Part shown: positions 1-8,351 of the stretch, in pieces
How the letters are laid out: each line of letters opens with the position of its first letter
How positions within the stretch are numbered: the stretch's first letter is position 1
From: Candidatus Tisiphia endosymbiont of Nedyus quadrimaculatus
GTDB lineage: Bacteria > Pseudomonadota > Alphaproteobacteria > Rickettsiales > Rickettsiaceae
Direction: 5' to 3'
Length of the DNA stretch: 64,000 bases
Assembly (NCBI RefSeq): GCF_964059235.1
Contig: NZ_OZ060452.1
Span: forward strand, 1,240,001-1,304,000
The notes under the pieces: generated by a model
The model's database searches: none
What the model saw: only the letters and a program-made list of their open reading frames with translations
Told to the model about the DNA's origin: nothing
Translations under genes and position numbers: made by a program

Positions 1-333
1 GATCTTGATCTTTTTGCTCAGGCGTGCAGAGCAGTGAGTGAACCGATTATGGGATATGCTGTCAAAAATATTTCTATAGGTAGGTTACTTGCACAATTGT
101 TTAAAATCACCGAAGATTTTGGCATGGAGGTACAACCACAATTGCTATTATTACAAAAAACTATAGTAGTAGTTGAAGGGGTAGGGCAGCAGCTTGATCC
201 AGAAATTAACGTATGGCAGCTTATAGAACCATGGATCAAGAAATGGGCGGCTAAGAATCTTAGCCCAGAGGCGAAGATTCTTAGAATTTTAAAGCATGTT
301 GTAGTGGAAATATTGGAGAGATTTAATAAATGA
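1..333 (+). CDS. ubiB: UbiB family protein, C-terminal part (cut by window edge)
   Basis: The frame is open from base 1, so only the last 110 codons are present. UbiB is an atypical kinase-like membrane protein needed for ubiquinone biosynthesis. The recognisable part is the segment VVVEGVGQQLDPEINVW, typical of the region after the kinase-like core (a Glu-Gly-Val-Gly-x-x-Leu-Asp-Pro motif), followed by a basic amphipathic tail. A GTG at 34 opens an internal frame, but it is not the real start because the reading frame continues upstream. The stop codon overlaps the ATG of the next gene (ATGA), so the two are probably cotranscribed. Assignment rests on this conserved C-terminal motif. Confidence 0.8.
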   Translation, partial: DLDLFAQACRAVSEPIMGYAVKNISIGRLLAQLFKITEDFGMEVQPQLLLLQKTIVVVEGVGQQLDPEINVWQLIEPWIKKWAAKNLSPEAKILRILKHVVVEILERFNK

Positions 334-1136
334 AAATAGTAACTTGGAATATTAATTCGGTACGCTTGCGACTTAGTTTGCTCAAAAAGCTAATTGATGA
401 ACATCAGCCTGATATTATATCATTGCAGGAGATTAAAACAATTAATGAATTATTTCCTCACCAAGCTATTAATGATATGGGTTACCAGCATATATATTGT
501 TCAGGGGAGAAATCTTATAATGGAGTAGCAATTTTATCAAAATTTCCTTTTACCAATAAATTCATTCTTGAATTGTATAATAGCAATAAAAGGCATGTAG
601 CAGTAGAAGTTTTAGGTATTGAGATACATAATTTTTATGTACCGGCTGGTGGTGATATAGCTGATGTGAATGTTAATGAAAAATTTAAACATAAATTGGC
701 ATACGTCAAATTAATGCAAGAATGGTTAACTAATAATCGGAGTAAAGATAGTAAGATTATCATAACGGGAGACCTAAATATTGCCCCTCATGAGCATGAT
801 GTATGGTCTAGCCGTCAATTGAGTAATGTTGTCAGCCATACAGACATAGAGCGTTCAACTCTGTTGGAATTACAGGCTTCCTTAGGTTTTATCGATAGTA
901 GCCGCCATTTCGTACCGTATAATGAAAAATGTTATACTTGGTGGAGTTATAGAAATGTAGACTGGCAAAAATCTAATCGGGGACGTAGATTAGATCATAT
1001 TTGGACTAGTTCTAACTTACAAGATAAGATGCTATCTGTCAGCTCCTTATCAGAAGCTAGGAATTGGCTTATGCCCTCTGATCATGTACCTTATTTTTTA
1101 ACATTGAGTAGTTGTGTGGGGGTAAAAGGTAAATAA
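330..1136 (+). CDS. xthA: Exodeoxyribonuclease III
   Basis: AP endonuclease and 3'-5' exonuclease of base-excision repair, EEP (endonuclease/exonuclease/phosphatase) fold. At 268 residues it has normal family length. Visible motifs are the N-terminal NINSVR, the metal-binding glutamate in SLQEIK, the catalytic GDLNIAP (Asp/Asn pair), WWSYR, and the terminal SDHVPY with the catalytic histidine. The start ATG overlaps the ubiB stop by the ATGA arrangement, so translation is likely coupled. All catalytic residues appear intact. Confidence 0.95.
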   Translation: MKIVTWNINSVRLRLSLLKKLIDEHQPDIISLQEIKTINELFPHQAINDMGYQHIYCSGEKSYNGVAILSKFPFTNKFILELYNSNKRHVAVEVLGIEIHNFYVPAGGDIADVNVNEKFKHKLAYVKLMQEWLTNNRSKDSKIIITGDLNIAPHEHDVWSSRQLSNVVSHTDIERSTLLELQASLGFIDSSRHFVPYNEKCYTWWSYRNVDWQKSNRGRRLDHIWTSSNLQDKMLSVSSLSEARNWLMPSDHVPYFLTLSSCVGVKGK

Positions 1137-1159
1137 ACAAAAAGTATGGAATTAATATA

Positions 1160-1453
1160 ATGAAAGTTCAGGACTATAAATTTTATAATGATTTAATATC
1201 ACAGATTGTGGTTGAGGAAGTTTGGTTATTTGGTTCTAGGGCAAGGAACGATAATCAGGATAGAGCAGATATTGATTTAGCTATAGTATGTCATAATGCT
1301 ACTACTAAGGATTGGTTGAAATTACAAGAAATTGTTGATAATGCTGATACACTCTTAAAAATAGATTGTATAAGGCTTGACGAATTAGAGGACTCATCAG
1401 ACTTAAAATTATCTATAATACGAGAAGGGGTGAAATTATATGAAAGATCCTAA
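1160..1453 (+). CDS. Minimal nucleotidyltransferase antitoxin (MntA-like)
   Basis: A 97-residue minimal nucleotidyltransferase of the DNA polymerase beta superfamily. The signature GSRAR then DIDLAI gives the GS-x10-DxD metal and nucleotide site. In MNT/HEPN toxin-antitoxin modules this protein adds AMP to, and so neutralises, the HEPN partner. It overlaps the next gene by 14 bp, the usual arrangement of the pair. Nothing appears broken. The family and module type are secure; the exact target chemistry is inferred from homologous systems. Confidence 0.85.
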   Translation: MKVQDYKFYNDLISQIVVEEVWLFGSRARNDNQDRADIDLAIVCHNATTKDWLKLQEIVDNADTLLKIDCIRLDELEDSSDLKLSIIREGVKLYERS

Positions 1454-1841
1454 AATAGAGTTAGGTTTCTCAAAGCTAAGTAGAGCTTTAATATCTTTAG
1501 AAGATATTGTATTTAAGCCCATGCTAGAAGATCGAAGTAATATAGATGCTACCATTCAAAGGTTTGAGTTTACAATAGAACTATTTTGGAAATTATTAAG
1601 GGTGATTCTTGAAAGCAAAGGAGTAGCAGTGCAATATCCTAAAGATGTTTTAAGAGAAGCATTTAAGGGACATCTGATTGATCATGAACAAGAGTGGTTA
1701 AAAATGCTGCTAGATAGAAATATTACCTCTCACACTTATGATGAGCAGCTAGCGGATAAAATTTATAATAATATTAAATCTTACATTCCTACATTAAGAA
1801 GTACATTTGATAAGTTGAACTTTCTTAATCAGCAATTATAA
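1440..1841 (+). CDS. HEPN-type toxin / HI0074-like nucleotidyltransferase substrate-binding protein
   Basis: A 133-residue all-helical protein of the HI0074 (substrate-binding) group, the partner of the minimal nucleotidyltransferase just upstream, with overlapping frames. The segment RNITSHTYDE carries the R-x4-H motif that forms the RNase active site in HEPN toxins. Features typical of the family are the N-terminal KLSRAL helix and FEFTIELFWK. As a pair these genes are most simply read as a type II (MNT/HEPN) toxin-antitoxin module. RNase activity is inferred from the motif. Confidence 0.85.
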   Translation: MKDPKIELGFSKLSRALISLEDIVFKPMLEDRSNIDATIQRFEFTIELFWKLLRVILESKGVAVQYPKDVLREAFKGHLIDHEQEWLKMLLDRNITSHTYDEQLADKIYNNIKSYIPTLRSTFDKLNFLNQQL

Positions 1842-1842
1842 A

Positions 1843-1886
1843 TTAACCTGAATTCGATGTAACAAGTTACATCGAATTCAGGTTAA
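1843..1886. terminator. Perfect 21-bp inverted repeat just after the HEPN gene
   Basis: Left arm 1843-1863, 2-base loop, right arm 1866-1886, all pairing perfectly. It starts one base after the HEPN stop codon. It could act as a bidirectional terminator, since a gene fragment on the other strand ends at 1883, but there is no clear T-tract and the stem is AT-rich, so it may instead be a small palindromic insertion. Confidence 0.5.
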
Positions 1887-1987
1887 TTACCTATTAATAC
1901 ATGATTATGATTTTTTTGTGGTAAAGGTTTTTGTTGCACTAATAATTCTATAATTAATTTATCTAAGTTTTTTCTGCGTTTTACTCC
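1883..1987 (-). pseudogene. YafQ/RelE-type toxin fragment
   Basis: The minus-strand frame reads KRRKNLDKLIIELLVQQKP followed by LPQKNHNHVLIGN and a stop. This matches the N-terminal half of YafQ-type mRNA interferases (pattern K-RxK-LxKLxxxIxxLxxGxPLPxKxxDHxLxGN). The first residues have been replaced by a palindromic miniature element at 1988-2030, and the catalytic C-terminal half is missing at the 1843-1886 palindrome. It is therefore a dead remnant of a second toxin-antitoxin locus beside MNT/HEPN. The match is by motif only. Confidence 0.5.
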
Positions 1988-2030
1988 AATTTGGGATAAG
2001 AATTGACAAATTCTTATCCCGAATTCGCGT
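1988..2030. repeat. Short palindromic element with IS982-like end sequence
   Basis: Two 17-base arms (1988-2004 and 2009-2025, one mismatch) contain AATTCGGGATAAG, the same sequence found just inside the ends of the IS982 copies in this window. A sister copy is at 22251-22293. It looks like two IS982 ends brought almost together, that is a minimal MITE. Confidence 0.6.
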
Positions 2031-2094
2031 ATATAGTACGTGAGCATGCGAATCCATGATATTTTCAAAAAACAATTCTTCAAAGCAGAGGAGT

Positions 2095-2596
2095 ATACAA
2101 TTGGTGGCTGCAGTGCTAAGTTAGTGGAACAATTGTAAATTGTAACGAACTATTGACCCACCAAACCATAGTAAAAAATTAAATGAATTATAGTTTTTTG
2201 ATCAGATTTTAACCATTATTAAAATTCAGATTCAGATAATATTTCACTATACTCAGTTGATAATTTTTTTATTACAATATTGCTCTTTACTAATTTACAT
2301 CTTTCCCTCCTCTAAAACTTTTATTACCAGTTTCTATGATTTGACAATGATGTGTCAATCTATCGATAATTACTTTTGTTGCCTTAGCATTACCAAACAT
2401 ATCATTCCATTCTTCAAATGTAAATTGTAATCAGCTATTGACCCCTTTAAGGGAAAAATTGTAATGAAAATTGACCCCCTAAATAAGTAACAATATCTCC
2501 AAAAAATTAATATTTTTAATATTTTTTTAAGGAGTTTTTAAAAGGGTGTTTATAGTGGAAACAATTGGAAGAATACGTAGAATGTATTACGTTGAT
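2095..2596. mobile_element. IS21 remnants (istA-like scrap, istB 3' end, IS21 left end)
   Basis: Three fossil pieces lie in a row. About 2100-2135 encodes GGCSAKLVEQ, like the end of istA. About 2294-2417, read on the minus strand, is the last 40 codons of istB, nearly identical to 12230-12358. 2418-2596 is the IS21 left end with the repeated TGTAAATTGTAATCAGCTAT and the beginning of istA (reading GRIRRMYYVD). No complete gene remains. Confidence 0.75.
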
Positions 2597-2749
2597 TGTA
2601 AATTGTAATGTGTTTTTGCCCCCCTATTGTAACAAATTTTGACCCCATTGATAAGTTGTATAAAAGCTATATCTTCAGGGGTTTTACTGTTATGATAAGA
2701 GGGTCACTTATAATTACAATAGAGGGTCAAAAACACATTACAATTTACA
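2597..2749. mobile_element. 153-bp miniature element with IS21-type ends
   Basis: It begins TGTAAATTGTAATGTGTTTT and ends with the reverse complement, giving inverted arms of roughly 35 bases with a few mismatches. The terminal TGTAAATTGTAAT is shared with the IS21 copies in this window, but the inner arm differs (AATGTGTTTTT rather than AATCAGCTATTG). There is no coding capacity. It may be a MITE mobilised by an IS21 relative. Confidence 0.55.
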
Positions 2750-2758
2750 ATTCACAAT

Positions 2759-3159
2759 AATTCTGAATTACCAAAGAAAAAAAGCAAGAAAAATCCTTTA
2801 ACTAAAAATGATAAAAAGAATAATCGTAGGTTAGCAGGAGAAAGAGTTATAAATGAAAACGTTATTGGTATGCTAAAACGGTTCAAAATTATTGCTGACA
2901 AATATCGAAATAGACGTAAAAGATTCGGTCCTCAGTACAGGACAAAGAGATTAAGGAGAGAATAAAATAGTAGATAACGCGTAGCCAAAGCTCTATTACT
3001 TAGGTTATTGAAGACTTAAGAGGCAAGAGAATGAGTACAGCGTTATCACAATTAATAGGAGACTACTTTTTTAATAGTTTTGCAAGCATAAAATTAATAG
3101 AACAAATAATACTTAGATTTAATTTGATCTCTGGCATTTATAATTTTGAACTACATTAA
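2759..3159 (+). pseudogene. IS5-type transposase C-terminal fragment, split by an insert
   Basis: The frame from 2759 reads LAGERVINENVIGMLKRF and then IIADKYRNRRKRFG, a typical IS5-family C-terminus around the catalytic Glu. It breaks near 2931 and resumes at 3115 as RFNLISGIYNFEL with a stop at 3157-3159. The two parts join naturally as RFG-LRFNL if the roughly 184 bases between are removed, so something was inserted here. The insert itself was not recognised. The N-terminal catalytic part of the transposase is absent. Confidence 0.65.
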
Positions 3160-3176
3160 CCAGTTTCGAAAGAGGT

Positions 3177-3297
3177 TTATTGTAATTTTTGCCATAATTC
3201 AATTTCTCCATTTATTAATTTAATTGGTTAATCTTAAACTAAAAGGGTTTTGTCAGAACCGAAGATATACCCTGAACAATACGGCATATAGTAATAT
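3177..3297. repeat. Left copy of a 121-bp direct repeat
   Basis: Matches 6314-6434 with only about three mismatches and in the same orientation. The pair brackets the 944-codon gene. The left copy directly follows the IS5-like transposase tail, so it may be the terminal region of that IS. The sequence contains no gene. Confidence 0.8.
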
Positions 3298-3412
3298 TAA
3301 TAATATACTTTAAGTATTATATAATAAATAATATAATAAATTGTAATTTTTGTTATTTTATTTTTTATTAAGTGGTTCTGGACCAATGTTTAATTTATAT
3401 TAGTTTATTTAT

Positions 3413-6247
3413 ATGGCAAAGGCAAAAAAACATAAACCCTCTACAAAAGAGTATACAAGTATTAGCTCATCAACTAGTAGTTCAGCAAGTAATTCCAGTG
3501 TTAAACAACAATCTGATGATAAATTACAAGCATTTTGCAATATCCTTTTAGGTAATAGTAAAATAGGAAATTTTATAGTCAATTGTATTATACTTTCCCT
3601 TGATGCAACTAATATAACTAATGAAAACAAAATAAAATATATAAAGATTATCGAGCAATTTTTGTCAAAATTTGTTCAAGAAACAGATGAGGTTGTAATA
3701 GAACAATTAAGATGGCAGAAACAATTATATAATCTTGTATTAATTCGTGATCATTTAAATATAGGGAAAGGTAAGGAAAGTGTTATCGAATATTTATTGA
3801 ATAGTGAAGTTTTTGATAAGAATTTATTTAATCCTAATAAATTAGATGACGATAATAACTTAGCATTATTAGATTTGCTCCAATCTTTAGAGGATGTATT
3901 AAGAACTAAACCAGAAATCAATAACAACAAAAAGTTAATTAAATGGTTAAAAGATACAAAAGGGGCTAAGCACTCTTCAGAAATACTACAAGACAAATTT
4001 AATAAAGGGGATTACGATGAAAATATACAGAAATTCAAGCAAGAGTTACAAAATTATTTACCACAGGAGGAACACAAGGGAAGGGGGATAAAAGTAGTAA
4101 CACCTGCATTGGAGAACAAGAGACCACAAGAATTTTTAGAATGTCTCGATGTTATTTTACATAATAAAAGAAATGAGATTCCGCAACGAGTGAAATTATT
4201 TTTGTGTGTATATAATAAACGTAAATATAGTAAATGTGATGAAATTTATTGGGAAGTGATAGATACGCTTCTAAGTAAATATTACAAAGAGATAGATCGT
4301 GATAAATATATAGAAATAATACGTTCTGTTATAAAAGATATACCATTAAAGACATCAAAGATGATTCACTATGAAGAGTTAATAAACCTATATCTTAAAA
4401 AAATAAGTCTAAAGTCATTCTTCACAAAGGAAGAGCGAGAATTATTCGATAATTATACTAATACACTGGTTGAATTAAGCACTAAGGCCAAAATTAGCAA
4501 CGATTTGAAATACCAAGCTTATAAGAAGCGCTTTGTTTACTGTAAGAATGAAGAAAATTTAAAAAGAACGGTTTTACAAGAAACAATTGAAGTATCATTG
4601 GAATTAATAAAATATGCTGATAATACTGAAATAAAGACAGATTTATATCGTTTATTAATAGCTTTATATAATATAGAAAGTAGTGAATTTAAAACGTCAA
4701 CCCTTAATCAGTTAGCTAATGATTTTAAGTTATCTAGTGAAGTTAAAGAGAAATTTATAAAGTTATTTTCATATCATAGTTTTGATAAAGCATTTGTTAA
4801 GACAATACAGGAAGATGTAGAAATAATTAAACAAGCTCTTTTAATAACAACAAACAAGCAGGCAATCAATACGACTATTATAAAATACTTACAGGCATTC
4901 ATCATGCAAATAGGAGAGTATAGTGTTAGCACTATAAAGGAGGTAATTGATGATCTTGATACTAATGATTTTGAGTGTGTTTTGAGGGTTTTAACTAGTT
5001 TACAACATTGGTCTAAAGATGATATAGAACAAGTAAATTATACAAAAGTTTTAGGTACACTTTCAGAAAGCGATCTAAAAAAAGATCCTATAGTTAATAT
5101 AAAAGTAGCGGAATTCTATTTAGCTATAGAAAACTTAGAGCAAGCTAAATGTTGTTTAGATCGGGCAGAAAAGCTGTTACAACGTCATAAATCCTCTGCA
5201 ATAATTGAAAAACACATTAACGAAGATAAATTAAGTTTAATGCTCAATGCATTTGCAGATAATAACAAAGAATTTCTAAATAAAAATTGGGGGTATATTA
5301 AAGAAATATACAGCATGTGTAGTGCTAAAAGAAAAGAGTTTTTAGAGGCGTTTCACAGTATAATTGATATATGTCAATATCATATATTAACCAAAGATCC
5401 TGAAACAAGCTCAAACTCACAAGATCAAATTAACAAAATTGTTGATAAAATCATTGAAGATGATGAACTTACTTTTTCCTTAGAAATTATAAATCAAACT
5501 ACTAGTGAAAAGAAACAGCCTGAGACTAAGACTCATGAGGATGATAATATTGGTGCATCTAGTTGTGGTGCAGAAGAATATAGTTTTGAAAGAAAATCTG
5601 ATACTAAGATAAGTGATACTGCTATTCAAGAAGTCTCTTACAAAGACAGTTTTGTTACAAGATTTTTAAATCACGGGACAATTATCCATCAATATTGTCA
5701 AAATATTAAAAAAGCTACTCGATTTTCTCATGATAAAAGCTCCGATCATCATCAGAAAAATTATCACACTTGGAACATTTCTAACGAAGTATCATATACA
5801 ACAAAGAAAAAAGATGATGTTATACGTATTAGTAAACACAAGAATATTTATGCTATTATTGACCCTAAACTGTTAGGATCATTAGATACATCTGAACAAC
5901 AAAAATTTACTGATGCTTTAAAGAAAGGTATAGTAACAGATCCCAAGCTTAATGGGGTTAAAATATGTAAAAAAAAATGTTTTCTAAAACTTAAAATAAA
6001 GGGAGATGATCGGTTATACCCAACCATTTACGAAAATGATGATGGTGGTATTTTAGCAATATTTAATAAGAAAGCTAATCATAAGGAAATGAAAAAGGTG
6101 TTGAGAAAGGATATCAAGGTTAAAAAAGTTCCTGGGGGTGTAGACCATAGTATACAGGTAGAAGATGATCCTTTAAAGTACGACGTTTTTCTAGGAGATT
6201 ATCTCAAATATGATGAAGTAAGCTGCATGGGAGATATAATGAACTGA
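3413..6247 (+). CDS. Large helical protein with distinct basic C-terminal domain, function unknown
   Basis: A 944-residue protein that I do not recognise as a whole. Residues 1-35 are Ser/Thr-rich and probably disordered. Residues of about 40-700 are Leu/Lys/Glu-rich and helical, with stretches such as VAEFYLAIENLEQAKCCLDR that look like TPR or TPR-like repeats. An acidic linker (around 690-740) leads to a basic C-terminal domain of about 180 residues with KLKIKGDDRLYPTIYEND and ILAIFNKKANHKEM, a pattern resembling RelE/ParE-fold toxins (GDxRLxY then IL-x-IF-x-KxxHKE). There is no signal peptide or membrane segment. The gene stands alone between direct repeats 3177-3297 and 6314-6434. A toxin or effector role is inference. 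Confidence 0.75.
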   Translation: MAKAKKHKPSTKEYTSISSSTSSSASNSSVKQQSDDKLQAFCNILLGNSKIGNFIVNCIILSLDATNITNENKIKYIKIIEQFLSKFVQETDEVVIEQLRWQKQLYNLVLIRDHLNIGKGKESVIEYLLNSEVFDKNLFNPNKLDDDNNLALLDLLQSLEDVLRTKPEINNNKKLIKWLKDTKGAKHSSEILQDKFNKGDYDENIQKFKQELQNYLPQEEHKGRGIKVVTPALENKRPQEFLECLDVILHNKRNEIPQRVKLFLCVYNKRKYSKCDEIYWEVIDTLLSKYYKEIDRDKYIEIIRSVIKDIPLKTSKMIHYEELINLYLKKISLKSFFTKEERELFDNYTNTLVELSTKAKISNDLKYQAYKKRFVYCKNEENLKRTVLQETIEVSLELIKYADNTEIKTDLYRLLIALYNIESSEFKTSTLNQLANDFKLSSEVKEKFIKLFSYHSFDKAFVKTIQEDVEIIKQALLITTNKQAINTTIIKYLQAFIMQIGEYSVSTIKEVIDDLDTNDFECVLRVLTSLQHWSKDDIEQVNYTKVLGTLSESDLKKDPIVNIKVAEFYLAIENLEQAKCCLDRAEKLLQRHKSSAIIEKHINEDKLSLMLNAFADNNKEFLNKNWGYIKEIYSMCSAKRKEFLEAFHSIIDICQYHILTKDPETSSNSQDQINKIVDKIIEDDELTFSLEIINQTTSEKKQPETKTHEDDNIGASSCGAEEYSFERKSDTKISDTAIQEVSYKDSFVTRFLNHGTIIHQYCQNIKKATRFSHDKSSDHHQKNYHTWNISNEVSYTTKKKDDVIRISKHKNIYAIIDPKLLGSLDTSEQQKFTDALKKGIVTDPKLNGVKICKKKCFLKLKIKGDDRLYPTIYENDDGGILAIFNKKANHKEMKKVLRKDIKVKKVPGGVDHSIQVEDDPLKYDVFLGDYLKYDEVSCMGDIMN

Positions 6248-6313
6248 AAGAATCAGACAAAAAAGAGAGTAGTACTTTTGGATTTTCTTTGAATCTACTA
6301 ACCTCTTCTTCTT

Positions 6314-6434
6314 TTATTGTAATTTTTGCCATAATTCAATTTCTCCATTTATTAATTTAATTGGTTAATCTTAAACTAAAAGGGTTCTGTCAGAACTGAA
6401 GATATACCCTGAACAATACGACATATAGTAATAT
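6314..6434. repeat. Right copy of the 121-bp direct repeat
   Basis: Same orientation and about 97% identical to 3177-3297. Its right end is interrupted at a TA by the IS630 insertion that starts at 6434. Confidence 0.8.
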
Positions 6435-6485
6435 AGTGAAACACATTGAATTAGGTGAGTTTATATGATATAAATAAGAGAAAAA

Positions 6486-6857
6486 ATGTCAACAAGCCCA
6501 TATAGTCAAGATTTAAGAGAAAAAGTAATAAATTATATAGAAAAAGGTAATAGTCAAATATCTGCTGCTAAGATATTTGATATACACAAGAATACAATTA
6601 GTCGTTGGAAGGTAAGGAAGAAAAAAGAAGGAACAATATTAGCAAAAGCGAGATTAGGATTTAAAAGTAAAGTTGACAAGCAACAATTAGAAGATTTTGT
6701 TAAAAATAATTCAAATATTACGCTAAAATATCTTGGTAAAAGATTTGGGATTACAGGCACTCAAGTTGGAAGAATATTAAAGAAGTTAGGCTATAGTTAT
6801 AAAAAAAACCCTTCAGCTATTTGGAAGCAAGTGCAGAGAAACGATCTGAATATTTAG
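6486..6857 (+). CDS. IS630 transposase, orfA part (HTH)
   Basis: A 123-residue N-terminal part of an IS630 transposase with a paired helix-turn-helix. The first is SAAKIFDIHKNTISRWK and the second surrounds LKYLGKRFGITGTQVGRIL. It binds the terminal inverted repeats. The frame ends shortly after a run of eight A (6801-6808). A -1 slip there continues into the catalytic frame as KKKPFSYLEAS, the natural IS630 sequence, so the full transposase is probably a frameshift fusion. Confidence 0.85.
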   Translation: MSTSPYSQDLREKVINYIEKGNSQISAAKIFDIHKNTISRWKVRKKKEGTILAKARLGFKSKVDKQQLEDFVKNNSNITLKYLGKRFGITGTQVGRILKKLGYSYKKNPSAIWKQVQRNDLNI

Positions 6858-7339
6858 AAAAGGTCAGTAAATATGACAAAGAGCAAATGGTGTATCTTGA
6901 TGAGAGTGGTATAGATAGGACCATTTGCCAAGATAGAGGTTGGGGTAAGATAGGAGAATTGTTGGTTGGACAAAAAAGTGGTAAACAGTATCAAAGAACT
7001 AATATCATAGCTGGTTTAGTAAATAATAAGCCGATAGCCCCTTTTGTGTTTAATGGAACTTGTAATACAGAACTATTTAATAATTGGGTTGAGAAGTTTT
7101 TAATTAAAGAATTAAAAGCAGGACAGGTTGTAGTACTAGATAATGCTAGTTTCCATAAATCAAAGAAGACGAAAGAATTAATAGAATCAGTAGGTTGTAA
7201 GGTTATTTTTTTACCCCCATATTCACCAGACTTAAATCCAATAGAAAAATTTTGGGCTAATATGAAAAAATGGATTAAAAATAAGATAACAGAAACTAGT
7301 AAATTATTCGAAGCTATTTCTATGTTCTTTGTCATCTAA
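6821..7339 (+). CDS. IS630 transposase, orfB part (DDE catalytic domain)
   Basis: A 172-residue catalytic part. The DDE residues are visible in YLDESGIDR, VVLDNASFHKSK and PYSPDLNPIEKFWANMKKW, the IS630/Tc1-mariner signature. The listed start (TTG at 6821) is nominal, since translation most likely enters by -1 frameshift at the A8 run in orfA. The end overlaps the right inverted repeat. Confidence 0.85.
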   Translation: MEASAEKRSEYLEKVSKYDKEQMVYLDESGIDRTICQDRGWGKIGELLVGQKSGKQYQRTNIIAGLVNNKPIAPFVFNGTCNTELFNNWVEKFLIKELKAGQVVVLDNASFHKSKKTKELIESVGCKVIFLPPYSPDLNPIEKFWANMKKWIKNKITETSKLFEAISMFFVI

Positions 7340-7358
7340 TTCAATGTATTTTAGTATA

Positions 7359-8351
7359 GTGGTAGACCCAGTGAGTGGTCCAATAATAAAAAAAATCTTT
7401 GAAACTTATGCTACAGGAGTTTATACTTTATCTGAAATGGTAGCCAAGGCAAAAGAGTGGGGTTTAAGGAGTAAAAAGGGTTTTCATTTTACTAAATCAC
7501 CTTTGCACCGACTTTTACAAAATCCATTTTATTACGGAGAAATGAGGATTAAAGAAGAATTGTGGCCTCATAAGTATGAACCACTTACCACAAGAGAGAT
7601 TTTTATGGCATGCGAAACAGTAAGAAATGGCTGGAATAAAACACCTTTTCAGTATAGAGGTAAAGAATTTTTATTTAGGGGTATTCTCAAATGTGCTGTT
7701 ACTGATAAACTAATTACTGCTGATACTAAAACCAAAAGATACAAAAATGGTAAAGTATCAGAATGGACTTATTTACGTACTTGGGATCCACAAAATCCTG
7801 AAAAGATGATTTGGGTCAGAGAAGATCAAATAGTGCTGCAGCTTGAAGAAGTACTGAAAAGCTTAAAAATTAAAGATACTGAAATATTAAAACAGACGAT
7901 GGAATATCTTATGAATGTTAATCACGGAAAGGCACATGAATTTAATCGTGAAGTTGGTGCATTAAAGCAAGAACATACCCAAATTCAAAATAAACTTGAC
8001 TCGATTGTAGACTTAGTTACAGAAGGGGTTTTAACTAGGGAAGAATTTTTGCGTAAAAAAACACAATTAAGAGATAGGCAATATGAATTAAGTGAACTGA
8101 TTAAAAGTTATGACAAGGTAGATGACAAATTATCAAAAAAGCTTGTAGACCTGATAAGTATTACTACAAACGCCTATGAAACTTTTAGGGATTCGACGAT
8201 AGCTGAAAAACGGGAATTACTAAATTTTATGTTTGCGAACCTAAATCTTAATGGTTCAAACCTAGAGTACACCTTGGCTTTCCCCTTCACAGAACTAGCA
8301 AAATTAACCAATTGTCCCATTTGGCGGGGTAGTGGGGGAATGTTCGTCTAA
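7359..8351 (+). pseudogene. Large serine recombinase, 5'-truncated and 3'-interrupted
   Basis: The frame VVDPVSGPIIKKIFETYATG through KSPLHRLLQNPFYYGEM is the Recombinase domain of large serine integrases. It is followed by a zinc-ribbon-like region (FLFRGILKCAVT) with few cysteines and a coiled coil (KQEHTQIQNKLDSIVDLV). The N-terminal resolvase domain with the catalytic serine is missing: upstream of the TA where IS630 landed the frame meets stops. The 3' end is cut by IS256 at 8346; joining across it with one copy of GAATGTTC continues the frame to a stop at 9838-9840. It is not active as it stands. Confidence 0.8.

Larger units (their letters stand above)
6434..7356 (+). mobile_element. 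IS630-family element, complete (923 bp)
   Basis: It is bounded by imperfect inverted repeats (left TAGTGAAACACATTGAATTA, right the complement of TACTAAAATACATTGAATTA) and flanked by the TA duplication typical of IS630/Tc1-mariner (6432-6433 and 7357-7358). It carries two overlapping frames joined by a slippery A8 run at 6801-6808. A second copy, itself interrupted, lies at 19688-21616. Confidence 0.9.

Noticed and set aside
1883-2083. 66-codon minus-strand frame as an intact gene
   Set aside because: Its N-terminal third is encoded by a palindromic miniature element; only the C-terminal part resembles a toxin, and that is incomplete.
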